This document shows, one piece after another, positions 50,346 through 62,667 of a DNA stretch of 64,000 nt. Source of the DNA: Mansonella perstans. Its lineage: Eukaryota; Nematoda; Chromadorea; Rhabditida; Onchocercidae. The first letter of the stretch is position 1. Each line of letters starts with the position of its first letter. The notes beneath the pieces are model-generated. The model searched no databases and had not been told where the DNA came from. It saw nothing but the letters and a program-made list of their open reading frames with translations. The stretch lies in assembly GCA_037074765.1 (NCBI GenBank), contig JBAMDO010000571.1:558001-622000 (forward strand), given 5' to 3'. Position numbers and translations under genes: made by a program.

Positions 50346-53300
50346 ATTATTAATTATTATTATTATTGAGGACATATGTATGTAGCATTTGCTAAACTAT
50401 TTCGCTTGATCTTTTAATAAAAAATGATCTATGTTAAAAAAAAAAATTTGAATATCAAGAAATTTAAAAAATTGCGTGTAAAATTTTCGAAAAATTTATT
50501 TCCTACAGTGGTTTATAGATCTTATCGTGCACAAATTTCTAGCTATAGTAAGTAGTGAACAAAGGACTTTTGTTAAATAAAAAATCATTTCAGTTACTTA
50601 GAAGCGACAAACGTGAAAACGGGATTGGAGAGGAATACAATCAATCAAAGGATAGAACTGTGTGGGAAATATAAAAACATTAAAGTTTTTAGTGATGAAA
50701 TAAAAATGATGCAATCCGGGAGGGAAAATGAAGTGACGGTGGGGAGAGGAAAATGGAGAGTTGAAGAATTGACACTACAAGGAATTTGGATGCGCTCCCT
50801 CATCGTACAGCTACCACAGAATAGCAAAATAGCGTCGGTTGAAACATTCAAATTGATTGAAAATAAATTTGAAAATTTTAAAAAATAAAACCATACAGAA
50901 TTGTCACATTGTCTCATTATCGCACAGCAAAAAATAGTACAAAGCTCCTCTACATAACTGCTACATGAGGTTAAATTATAAGATACGTTTTATGCATATT
51001 TTAGACAAAAATCTATCTTTGATTGACATGTAAATTTGCAATCATTTCAAAAAGCTCTATAGAGTTCTACCAGAATCTCCATCAAATCATCAATTTTATT
51101 AACATCATCTTGATAGCAGTTTCTCTGTAACGACACCTACACCTTCAAGCATGCTATTTTATGGAAACGTGTTGTGCAGTGAATCGATAGAATTGTGTCG
51201 TTGTAACTGAAAGGACGTTTACGACGAAAATTTAGGAAGTTGAGGATAAAATGTTTGAAAGTTTACTGAAATCTTATCTTACGTACGGATTCCCATGCAA
51301 ATTCTGATTATTATCAGATATAAGATTTAATTATATTCCATTCAAATACCTTGATAATAAGATAAACAACTAGATTCACGTAAGATGAATAAAATGAGTG
51401 AACTGAAATAAGATAATGAAGAGTCGAAAGCAAAAAATCAGTCTAGACAATATCTGGAATCTAGAAAAGGGAAGTAGCGATGGCAATCATTGGTGGAACA
51501 GAGCAAGAAGAAAGTTATGGAGCTGTTGAACAGCTTAAAAGCATTTCATGGAACAATTTTATTGCATTAAAACACACACTACTCTGGCGACAAACAAGCT
51601 TTTTAATTGGCATATTGGATTAGAGTAGTGAAGAATAAGAAAGTGAAAAAAGATGGGAAGTTATCAAATGGATTCCATTCTTGATATCCTGAATCATACA
51701 ACGGATAATCAACCATTTTTTTTAATTCTTATTTACTTACTCTTTAATGAGTTCATGTTTCGGAAAAAAGATTCCGAAATTTTATTCAACGATTACTGCT
51801 TTCCTACATTGAATGTACTATAATGTCATTATATTTACATTTGTAAGAAGTGTATATTTTTAGAAAAAACAGTAGTAAGCTAATTTCAGTTTGTCAAAAT
51901 AGGAGTATAAGATTTTACTAATACCAATTTCTTATTGGAATGTGAAAAAAAATATTATCAGAATATTACCCGATTCCTTGCAATAGAATACGTTTTGACG
52001 ATTACTGATTATCTTATGCTTAATTTCTGAATCACTAAACAAACTAAATGATAAAGTATTCTTAATGAATAATAAGCAATCAATTTCGATCGTTTAATAA
52101 CTTTAACAAACGGTTTCATTCCACTACAACAAAATGTTCATAACCTTTCCGTTATATTATATGAATACTATAAATACCTCTGATCAAATGAATGGAATGT
52201 AAAGGTTCTTTTTTGTCAAACTATCAAGCTTGAAAAGTAACCACAACGATCCTCTATTCTCTCCAATATCCAAATTTTTTTTTTTTTTTTTGCCCGTAAA
52301 TGAAGCCTTTTATAAGAATTGACACCTATTGAACATAAAAAAAAAACTTCCAATACTATACAATTAAATAACACATACTTTAAAAAAATTCAATAGTTCT
52401 GCAGCAATATAATTTCGCTAATAATAAGCGGATTTACTAACCGACTATAATTAACAAAGCTGACTACTAAATATATCCAAAAATTACTGTAACTATAACG
52501 AAGGTCGTAAATTACTACAACTAAAATGAGTAGCTAATTAGTTTTCATAACTTTAATGGCGCATTCTCTTTCCCGTTTTTCATTTATTTGCACACTTCAT
52601 CTTTCTTTTCATCTCTTAATTTTTCATTGTATCAACAACAGACATCGGGCATGAGGTAATATATTTAAAAATAGTTGGAAATAAAAAAGACTAACAACTT
52701 GACATGACATTATACAGTTCTTATTTGAGTAATATCTAACAGTTTACAGAAAAACAAAATCAGAGGTGATAAGAAAGGTCCGACAATTTGCAAGATAAAT
52801 GATTAGTTTTGCCTACCATATCTATATTTTTCTGTCCAAAGGCAATTGTGATGCAATAATTGTAAAAATTTTTAAATGATACAAAAAAAAGCGTACGAAT
52901 TAAAACGATTAATGAAAACTTGAAAATTTTTGATGATATATCTGAAAAATCAAAAGCAAGATGTTGAAAAACGATCAAAAAGGCTGATGAAGACGGCTGT
53001 CGAGTTGTCAAATGAAAAAGTGTTGCTAGGAAGGTTAGGATGAATGAAAGATACATATTTCTTGATCAGTGACAGAGTGTACAAATCAGTTTGACAACAG
53101 GCAGTTTATCATATCGGCGCATCCTGAAATGCAGTATCTTCGTATACTGTATAACAAGACATATAATGACGGTTCCTTCGTTCCTTCACTTTTTCAATCA
53201 TTTCCCTTCATTTCATTTATTCTATTGTTTGAAGTGCAAATTTCTTCAAAGTAAACATGGCGCCTCTTCTAATCACATATTGTTGTTCAGATCGTTTTCT

Positions 53301-56300
53301 TTTTTGATCCAATTCTACTCTTGCCTAATCCTCAAGTAATCACATACTTATTAAAGTGACAATGATCATAGAACAACTACCTGTGATTCAATATACTTTT
53401 TTCACAATTGAAAGCAAGGAATAAAGAAAAGTCTTTAGTTATTTGCCTAAAAAGCTTCTACATTATTCAATAGCGAAAATAATTCAATCTTTTATTCATT
53501 TTGTTTGTTTAATTGAGAAAACGGTTCCCATATCTGATTGTATACTTATGGCCCAAATCATTGTTGCACAAAAAAAAAACCATGTAATTTGTCCTTTTCA
53601 ACATTGTGCAGTCATGCGATTATTGCCATCTAGATTACTTCAACTTGCTTTCTTCTCTTCGTTTCCTCTCAGTAGGGAACTAACTATTTCAGATTCATTT
53701 CATATATGCATGTACTGTATATTTCAGATTGCTTAGAAAGCAATCATTTGTTATGTAGTAGCACATGCTACTACGATTTTTTCCATTGTCTCCAATTAGC
53801 TTTTTTGCATTTTTTTATGAAATGCTTTATAATTCATTAGAAATAAAAACTACTTAATTTTTATGTCATTATATAATTAATCCACTAGAACTATAAGTAT
53901 ATACTAACATTGTAAGTAGCAGCTTTGAAAAATTAGTGAAAAATAAATTACTGAGAATGGATTGAAATTTGATATTTTTCATCCTCTTTTCCCCTCAACG
54001 CTCCTCTATCACTGCTGGAAAAAGAGCATACATCCTGCAACACATTGTTTAATGAAAAAGAAGTTTCGAACCATAAATTGTCATTACTTCCAACTCAACT
54101 GCAATTCAATCTCAAACTTGCTGCTTCATATTCAGATATGATATAATCTTTTGAAATTACTTTTTTTTTTTTTTTTTTTTGAAACAGATTCGAAGGGTTC
54201 ATTATATCAGAAATGAAAACAATACTGACTATAGTTTAATAGCAAGAAATGAGCAAAGTGATAAGATCAAGTTAAGTTGAGATCAGAGAAATTTAAAGTA
54301 ACATTTATTTGAATATAATTTTTTAGGGGCAATAATGAAAACTACTATTATAATTTAAAATTTCACACTGTCATTTTAGGAAGAAACAAATGTGATAAAA
54401 CAAGCCAACAGGATATAATTTGGATTTATTTCAGCAGTAGTGTAAATTATTTTAACATCTTTATATTATGGGATGAATTAGAAAAAAAAAGTGAACGATG
54501 AAAAAGCGAAGGATGCACACGTTCAACTCTAATCGTTTTAAGGAGCAGATGTGACTCGGTGTCATATTCATTTTCACTATAAAAGAGGGCAACAACATAC
54601 TGACCTTTCTCCAACTGCACACAAACACCTACCTCTGAAGTACTGCATCGCCGTAAGTGCTGTTCCCTACCTCAACAAATCTATGTGACAATTGTTTTCC
54701 ATCTAGCGAAATGTAGAATACAGCCCTCCTCTCCTCCTTTCTCCCCAGCACTTCAGCAAATGGTATCCAATCACTAAAATTGCTTGTGCAAAATTTCAAA
54801 TATTCCAAAGATATTTCGACCATTTCCACCGCGATATTTGAGTTTCCTTAAAATTTTAGTCGCAAAAATGGGAGAGACTGGTACGAAATCAACAGATTTT
54901 AATAATTTCAGAAAATATTAGAATAAGTGTGGGAAAATATCTGGATGATATATGAAAGTGAAAATAGAATACAACAAGAGTAGGGAGAGTTGGCTGAAAA
55001 GAAAAAATTGTAGGATGTGACGAAATATTAACATCACCAGGTGATACGAACTAGTCGACATGCGACATGCGACATCATAAGCGGTGGCTATTAGTGATAT
55101 CAAATAGATGATGAGATAGCACTTGAAACGCGGAAAGAAAAGAAAAGAAATGAGATTGTGCTTCTTCCTTAATTATTCAATTAATTGAATAATGTGTAAT
55201 AAATCGATGATAAAAAATAAAACTGGCAGCAGACTTTGGAAACACCATATGGACTGAGAAGAAAATTCAATTTGGTGCAGTATAATGTCCACAATGGGCA
55301 ATGTAACAGCTGCTGCATCATTGCCTATTTTAATAATGTTATGTAGGAGAAGTCCAAAGATAGGCAGTTTTCAAAAACGATCATTCCAAAAAAAAAAAAA
55401 AAAATGAAGCAGCACTGCTTGCAGACTGTTCACTTCCTTTATTCTTTTCCTTTTACAATAGATATTAATGTTATCAGTTTGTCATCACCAAAAACAGCAT
55501 CAAAAAATTTCGCCCACCTCTGGAAAAAAAGTACAATATATTTGGACTTTATCTTTTAACTATCAGTGTCAGTAAAATGTGTTATTTGTTGTTGAATGAA
55601 CCCATCTTACATTTAGGCTAACAATTTTTAGATATAAATGAAAAAGCAACAAAAGTTCTTTGTTCATAAGATCTTTTGTTAAAATCGGTTCGAATGTTCA
55701 AATTAACAAAGCTAAAGAATGTTTAAAGAAAAACATGCTTTTGATATCTACCCACAACTTTCCTCGTAGAATTAGCAAAAACAACCGATATAACTTGTCA
55801 CCGCCTAGAATAAAGCAACAAAGGCTATGAAAAACAAATTTCGGTGTTATGAGCAAAAGATAATATATTGAAGTGTCTGACATCAAAAGATTTTTCAACA
55901 TACGACAAATTTAAATTTAACAATAAAAGTAGAACATTTGGGAAAGACTTTTGCAAAAAAAAAAGACTAACTAATCAAAATTAAAAAAGCTCGAAAGCTT
56001 AGAACTTTAACTTACTTTGAATTTTTGACATCATATCATTCAGTGTATTCGGACTTGGCAGTGCCAAAACTTCTTCTTCTTCTTTCAACATTAGCGACAA
56101 ATTTGATTTTGCTTTTACCTCAGCTGATTGTGAAATTTCGAAATTATCAGAATTATGGACAATTTTGGCTTTCATCGAAACAGTCATGTTAATCCAAATT
56201 AAAATCGATTTCTTCGCTCGGTTGATCCAAACCGATCATACATGCACCTCTCCCTTGATTGCAAATAGCATCCGATAGCAATTCTTACAGCTGATACAAG

Positions 56301-59300
56301 CGCCTTGCCTTGTTGATCTTTTACAACTCGAACTGTATCTATCAGTATTTAATAACGGTAAAAAAAATCAGGAATAAGTAAGGATGTGAACCTTCTTCCT
56401 TATAAATACTCCTTAAAAATATTCGTAGACGGTGAACCAAAAATCGCTGCTGTATTGTTGATGAAATGTATTGATAACGGATGGTCCGAAAGAGAAGCAT
56501 GCCAATTTTCGGAGAAAAATAATTTTTAGGCCTCAATTCTGGATGAATATTGCTACTCATTTTGCTCAGATCCAGTACAAACATTTGAAAAAATAATAAA
56601 AATCTATGAGAAAAAAAATTTTGATCAGTTACAAAGAACATTACACAGTATAATCCTAGCGAAAGAATTTAGAAGTGAATATGATTGGCCTTTTGGGAAG
56701 AGGAGGAGGTGAACAGGAATAAATGAAGGAAAGCATAATCTTCATATGTAAAGGAAAGACAACTTATTGCTTTTTTTGAATGAGAAGAGAAGCTTTATTT
56801 AGTATGCCGAAGCAGAAAGATTTGAACATCATAATATTTTCAAAAATGAAAGCTTTTTTAAAAGCAATAAGTTCTGCCTGAAATTCATGATTGAAAAGGT
56901 GCATGCGATAAGTAAAGCTATTGCAAGTATATGCTTCTGCATATGCTTCTATTAGCGTATGAAAAATGGGAAAAAAAATTGGATTTATTTCTTTCAGAGT
57001 AATGAGACCGAAAACGTCGTCAATAGGCAACAAAGTTTGGCAAATCGAAAATAGTAGATGGAAGAGGTAAACAATGAGCCTAAAATTCCACCGTTATATT
57101 AACAGTGCCTATCTTCGGAATTTTCATAGGAAAAGATATAAAGTGTGGTAAAAATGCAGCAATGAATTTGAATAAATTAAAAATAATGTGAAAAAAAAAA
57201 AGTGATGAACAAGAAATTAAAGAGGATTAGTGGTAAGAGCAAGAAAAATGAACGAATGCAGTTGAAATACTAAGTATGGTTCCATGAGTTATCGACTGCC
57301 CAAAACAGAGAGATTAAATCTGATGAACGAATAATAATAAGTTATAGCATAATCCGATAGCTTTCTAGCAAAAAATCATTTTTAGTATTCTAATAATGAA
57401 TCTAATGGAGGATATAAAGCTGAATTTTATGTTTAAATTGGAGACTTGTCGCATTCAATGCAGGTGCTTAATAATCTTTCCATGCATGAACACTATGGGT
57501 AGGATAGATGAGATATCTATGAAGAGAAGCACTAATGATTTTTTACAATACAATCCCAATCGTTCTTCTATCAATCATTCTATCATCGAATATCTAAAAA
57601 ATTAAATAAGGAAAATTCTAAATGTCTGTTTTATAAATATCTTAACAGTGATGAAAAAATTGATAGCAATCCTTCTATTTGACAGATAAAAATATTTTTG
57701 AAAATAACAATTATTAAAGGAAATAAAAATTTAGATATGATGGAAACTAATACAAGTTTTAAGATCTCTAATTTTCTAGTTTAAATATAGAAATGATTAG
57801 AATAAGCAAGTATGAGATCATAGAGCGGTATTTATGTATTTCAACTCAGTGCAGTTATTGCCTTATTGGTATCCTTATTTATTTACAAATAATGTTAGAA
57901 TCAGAATCAATATGAAATGAAAATCCCTTCGATATTTCCATTTCATTACATACTGCAATAATTTGAACAATGACGCAACTTCTAGCAAAACAGTTGTCGT
58001 AAATAAGCTATAAGCTATTATGATGATTTCTTAAATGCACTGAGCAACATTTTGATACTTGAGATGTTTCAACACCAACTTCAAAAATTTGCTAGCAGTC
58101 AGAAATATTAAAAATGTGTATAAAGTCAACCTCGGTGAATATCATATCCCTACCTCAAATTACTTGATATGTTAGAAAAAGAAGTTAAGTTCACGCCATT
58201 CTTCTAAATAAGCCATTATGAATAGCTGATAAGTTTAGCCTGCTATTTTGTAAAAATAAGATGAAATAACTCGAGAAGCCTTTCCGATCCCAAATGTATC
58301 AATCCTTTCAGCGCCTGTATTATAAAAAAAAAACTAGTAAAATTTTATCTGAAAAACTGGATAAAAATATCACAATTATAATAAAAGCTGTGCTGCTTTT
58401 TTTGACAGCTCTCCTTCATTCTAAAATTAATGTTAAGAAGAAATAATCATACATTCCATCATCTTAGACAATCTCATGAATAAACAAACTGCTGAAAAAT
58501 CATCTCTAACAATATTGTTACACAACCTCGAAATTATTAGTAAAAGAAAAAAAGCAAAAACGAAGGGAAATTGGGAGATATGAATGCCAAAAAAAAGTTT
58601 TTATAAGATAATAAACTAATGGAACTAGATTTATCGAAGCACACTGTTTACTATTTTATATCTTAATAACGATCCAAGAAACACGGTATATTATAGCAAT
58701 TTATCTCTAAGGGGAAGCAACACTACAACTATAAACAAAATGAGAAGGAAATACAAAGTGCTTTTATTTACATTATTAAAATTTATTTTAATATTACTGC
58801 ATGATGTCCAAACTACCTGAATAATCAAGAAAACAAAATTCTTATTCTTATTCGGTAAAAGAAATGACCAGCAAATAAACAAGTGTTCAGAAACAAGGAA
58901 TATTCATCGATCATTAGTCAACTATTGGATATGTTTCAAGATGGATATAAATAGTAAATTTAATCTATGATTTTGTAGCTGAAGAATGAAAATAAACAAT
59001 TATCAGAAATTATATATTATATATCCATCCATATATTTATATAACCATCTTAATAAAAATAAAAATAACGAAATTAACCAAAATCAGATTATTTTCAAGC
59101 CAAAGATATCTACTTCTTTATATAACCCTGAAAATATTCACATATCATTTTGTATGCTTTTTTTTATGAAATATGAAGAATACAATTGTGATTTATACAA
59201 AAATAAATTTGAATTATAATGATAATAAATGAAATAGAATGTAATGAAACGAAAGATGCTAAGTAATAAAAGATTTGTTCAACTTATCTGCTCATGTGAA

Positions 59301-62300
59301 ACCGTTTAAATATCGCATTCCTGAAATATCTTCACGAAATGACAGAAAAGAAATAAAATAATTTCAATGTTTTATTTCAAATGAAATAAATTTCATTGAC
59401 TAATGAATATTTAAGCTAACAATTGGCAGAGATGAATTAGCTTCAGATTTTGCTAACCAATCTTCCTATCGTTGACTGACAGCTCTAATAATAAATGTAA
59501 GTCTATGTCCCATGTGTATGCATTTCTTGAATATATGCTATTTTATATTGAGAATAGAGCAATAAAAGAGGTTCATACCTTCTAAATTCAATTATGAATA
59601 CATTAATGAGTTTTCAGCAAATGCATTTAGTGTTGTTAATTGCCAACTATTTGTTGTCTGAAGCGCGACAAATTACTAATGATTTTGTAGGATAAAGTGG
59701 AACGAACACAAGTGGTGTAAAAGTGAAGGCATGAATAATTCCTTAACAACATCTTATCAAATCTTAATAAAAAAAAAGAAAAACAGTAACAAAGAGAGAG
59801 AGAGAGATTAAGAAAAATGCAATAATTTATTTGATATGAATTAATTATATAAGCAAATTCAGCAAATCTTATATCTTCCTTAATCTTATTTCCTTCTCAA
59901 TTTGTTCATAAAATAATTTTTTCTCTTATCAACTCTCACTTTTAATACATTTCACTTTGAAACTTTATGATTTTTCAGGCATAAAAATTTACTAATTGGA
60001 ATTGCTATTCTCTGTTGATTATTTATTGCAATATTTGACATAGATAAATATCTTAATAAGCAAAAATACACAAAATCTATAAACGAGCATGTTCAATATC
60101 AAATTTAATGTTCAATGATGCAAAAATATCAAATATCACACACTATGCATACATTAAATGATCAGTCTATGAAATAGAATTAGACAAACGGTAGAATATT
60201 TCTACTCTAACTGTAAAAAATCAGCAACTATTTTTTAAAAACAAATTAATGACATGTCAAAGTAAAACTATATGAGACTGATTACATAGTTATCGAAAAG
60301 TTTTTTATTAGTCAACTAATACTTTGCTCTTGTAAGCTGGAACCATATTTCTTTCGAGATTTTTGCCATTAACTAAGTAGAACCATCTTTATGAGCTTTC
60401 AGAGCTTTAATTTTTAAGAGTTAGTTTTAACCAGATACTAAACTGCATATATCTTCATTGCTACCATGCAATCTTTTGGTGGAGGAAAAAGTAATCACAC
60501 AGCTTTTACAGCGATGAACTATCCTAAACTTTATTCCCTTTTCTGAAAAGTTGAATAACGAATAATTCAAAACAAAAAAAAAAAAAAAACTGCCAAATGT
60601 ATATCTACGCGTGAAACAGAAACAACCACTCTTTTTTTGTGCATTTTAAACGAATTATGCTTTTGTATATTATTAAAGAAAGTGGATTCTAAACACAATT
60701 AAACATAAAAGAGAGAGAGGTAAAAAAGGATGAACTATGCAACCAGTAAGATGAATTTGTTTAATAATTGCTTAAAAACCCTACCAACTCCTCTAACAAA
60801 GCTTTTGTGGTTAATTCATTAATATTTAGATTTCAAATTTATTACAATACTGAAATATCCAAACGTTTAAAACATCTGCGAATCACATAAGCGATCATAA
60901 GAAAAATTCCACAACTTTTCAAAAAAAACACAGGACTCATTACTTTAATATGCTGCCTTTCGATAAAATGAAATCTACAATCCAACGGTCAATCTTATTA
61001 GCTTAGAAAAAAATTCGCATTAAAGCATTAAAGTATAACAAAAAATTAATGCAGTTGTCCCGGGCAACTGTTTCTATACTCATATGCTTTGCTAAAACTT
61101 CAAAGCACCCGTTACTAGCTGACAAAGTTAAAAAATGAATAATTTTACATTTTTTAAAATTCTATCCCCGTTTCCTAACAATCGCTTTGTTTAGTTACTG
61201 CTAAACCTGCATGCCATTTTATCAATCTCGCTTATCAAACCATCAAAACGCTAAGTTTTCATTAAAATCGTTCCCTCCAAATTAAAACTTGAACCAATGG
61301 TAAATTTTGACTGAATACTTTAGCCTATTAATTTGTCCAAGACAGAACAGATCTAATATTTATGATAAAATCTGTCAATCTAAATAACGCGATTACCACA
61401 TTTGTCAATGAGATAACAATACGAAAATGATCTTAAACCCTATGTTTCATATCCTGAAAGAATATCTTGTGCTAACCAATTTCGTTAATGTCAGTTTAAA
61501 TCATCTATGAAATATCTATTTTCAATTGTCTAATATTTTTATTCGCATGATAGGAATATCCAAAAAGTACAAGCCTGGTAAGAAAATAAAATGCATCTAT
61601 CTTAATTTATGATGCAAGTACTGAAACATAGCTAAACAAAAAATAACTATTGAAGAAAAAATAGGAACTAAGGAAACTAACATTGATAAGTAGGCGAGGC
61701 AGACAATGATGGAGGTGGTTGATTTCCAAGGTAAGTTCTCACGGATACCGATTGTGGCTGCTGTAATCGTTCACAGTAACATGAAAATGATGCTATTATT
61801 GATAATATAAATTAACCAATTATTACCAACATAATAAACCCTTAAAACAGTTTAACTTTTGAAACAACAATTCCTCAAATCACCAACAGAATAAAAAACG
61901 ATCGCTCTAATTTTTCTTATCTTTCCCTTCCGATTCCTTATTTTAATTGCACCCAAAAAAAAAAAAAAAAAAAAAAAACAATAACTTGTATCTAATGTGC
62001 AAATAAAGAACAATAAGGAATATTACTCCATAAGAGACATAATTTGTTTAATAAATCTATGCTCGAATATTTACTGTTTATTTGATATTTTGCAATTCTG
62101 ACGGTCAATTACATTGCGGACCAAATAGGTTTTGATAATATTTGATCTTTGCTAATAATAATACTACCAGGTGAACCTCAATACAAGCTAAGCACACTCA
62201 TTGCATTTCTCTCATACTATTTCTTCTCTTCTCTTCCACCATTTTATCCCATTTATAATTAATTAATTCCACCTGCGAGATCTGTCCTTTACAGCTCATC

Positions 62301-62667
62301 AGACATCTTTCAATAATATCGTAAGATTTTATTAGAAAATTTAAAATTTAAAAATTCTTTGTCAATATTTTGCAAAATAATAGCGATTAGCAAAAAAATA
62401 ATAAAACAACCTGTTGGCGATAAGCTGGAGATTGAACAGAATATTTTGATTGTTGCTGTCCTTTAGATTGATAACAAGACTGTAACGGATACTGCGCAGA
62501 TTGTGGCCCAGAAGACTGTTGAGAAGCGACTACAGACGGTGGCGGATACACGGTTCCTCGCGATGCTAGTGTTACTGGTGCTCCCGAGGCACCAGCAGAA
62601 AAAACATTAGAAGATGAAGGATGTTGACTGTTTTGTGACTGTAGCTGTGACATACTCGGCGGATATC
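43348..62667 (-). CDS. pis-1: PTIP/PAXIP1-type BRCT protein (PIS-1-like), 5' end outside window
   Basis: Exons on minus: 62411-62667, 61682-61760, 48455-48526, 47453-47665, 47027-47131, 46704-46915, 46270-46407, 45886-46007, 45518-45720, 44919-45027, 44717-44843, 44291-44459, 44078-44178, 43835-43963, 43624-43699, 43348-43511; all phases agree. The first four exons encode a Gln/Ser/Pro-rich segment. Then come four BRCT repeats: the first begins with SDMCLIGCFF and includes THVICESMRHPLVQQALKRG and CVTLHWLNDVL; the second IIAINGFNENERCG to VVTYQWLVEIYLG; the third VVCFSGFTPEEKD to GPNWVTDGYRC; the fourth DVTFYLTP to QYVIHCIE. This is the layout of PTIP, a chromatin and DNA-damage adaptor tied to MLL3/4 methyltransferase complexes, whose two N-terminal BRCT repeats would lie beyond 64000. 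The join across the 13.2 kb intron rests on phase and composition only. Confidence 0.85.
44012..44034. repeat. Poly-A tract (23 bases)
   Basis: Run of 23 A on plus inside a PTIP intron (poly-T on the transcribed strand). Confidence 0.9.
47343..47373. repeat. Poly-A tract (31 bases)
   Basis: Run of 31 A on plus in a PTIP intron, the longest homopolymer in the window. Confidence 0.95.
50282..50368. repeat. (ATT)n microsatellite
   Basis: Roughly 29 ATT units over 87 bases, interrupted by two ATTA shifts near 50340 and 50352. Confidence 0.95.
53728..53774. repeat. Two adjacent short hairpins
   Basis: GATTGCTT/AAGCAATC (53728-53746) and GTAGTAGC/GCTACTAC (53755-53774) are perfect 8-bp stems with 3-4 base loops lying eight bases apart in the long PTIP intron. 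Confidence 0.6.
54161..54180. repeat. Poly-T tract (20 bases)
   Basis: Run of 20 T on plus in the long PTIP intron. Confidence 0.9.
54629..54829 (-). other. Possible isolated exon inside the PTIP intron
   Basis: A 66-codon open frame on the gene's own strand, more balanced in base use than its surroundings, with a plausible donor CAGAG|GTAGGT at its 3' end and another at GAG|GTAGGG. The peptide (for example DWIPFAEVLGRKEERRAVFY) has no recognised domain. It could be an unlisted first exon, a nested gene or chance. Confidence 0.2.
56016..56187 (-). CDS. pis-1: Candidate alternative first exon of the PTIP gene
   Basis: An ATG at 56187 opens 57 codons (MTVSMKAKIV..., with an acidic KEEEEVLALP stretch) ending at a good donor CAAA|GTAAGT. 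The phase fits the acceptor of exon 48455-48526, giving a 703-residue isoform made of a short new N-terminus, part of the Q-rich region and the four BRCT repeats (about residues 189-290, 305-392, 470-545, 582-665). No acceptor precedes the ATG, so it acts as a first exon rather than an internal one. The DNA just upstream (56188-56340) is less AT-rich than the intron around it, which could mark a promoter. Transcript evidence is absent. Confidence 0.5.
56188..61681. other. Long PTIP intron, proximal part
   Basis: About 5.5 kb between the candidate alternative first exon and exon 61682-61760. Open frames such as 56342-56641 and 56764-57033 (minus) have no domain or matching splice sites. If the alternative start is real, its promoter should lie in the first few hundred bases of this stretch. 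A 16-base poly-A run is at 60574-60589. Confidence 0.5.
61955..61978. repeat. Poly-A tract (24 bases)
   Basis: Run of 24 A on plus in the intron between PTIP exons 61682-61760 and 62411-62667. Confidence 0.9.

Larger units (their letters stand above)
48527..56015. other. Long PTIP intron, distal part
   Basis: About 7.5 kb of intron between exon 48455-48526 and the candidate alternative first exon. It contains an ATT microsatellite, homopolymers and short open frames on both strands (for example 50613-50888 plus, 52760-53056 minus) without domain or splice support. A possible isolated exon lies at 54629-54829 (listed separately). Confidence 0.5.

Noticed and set aside
50613..50917. Overlapping ORFs of about 90 codons on both strands
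   Set aside because: Lie in a PTIP intron, no domains, no supporting splice sites; two-strand openness suggests composition alone.
53069..53736. Cluster of plus-strand ORFs
   Set aside because: Overlapping frames, Phe/Ser-rich translations typical of AT-rich non-coding DNA, no splice support.
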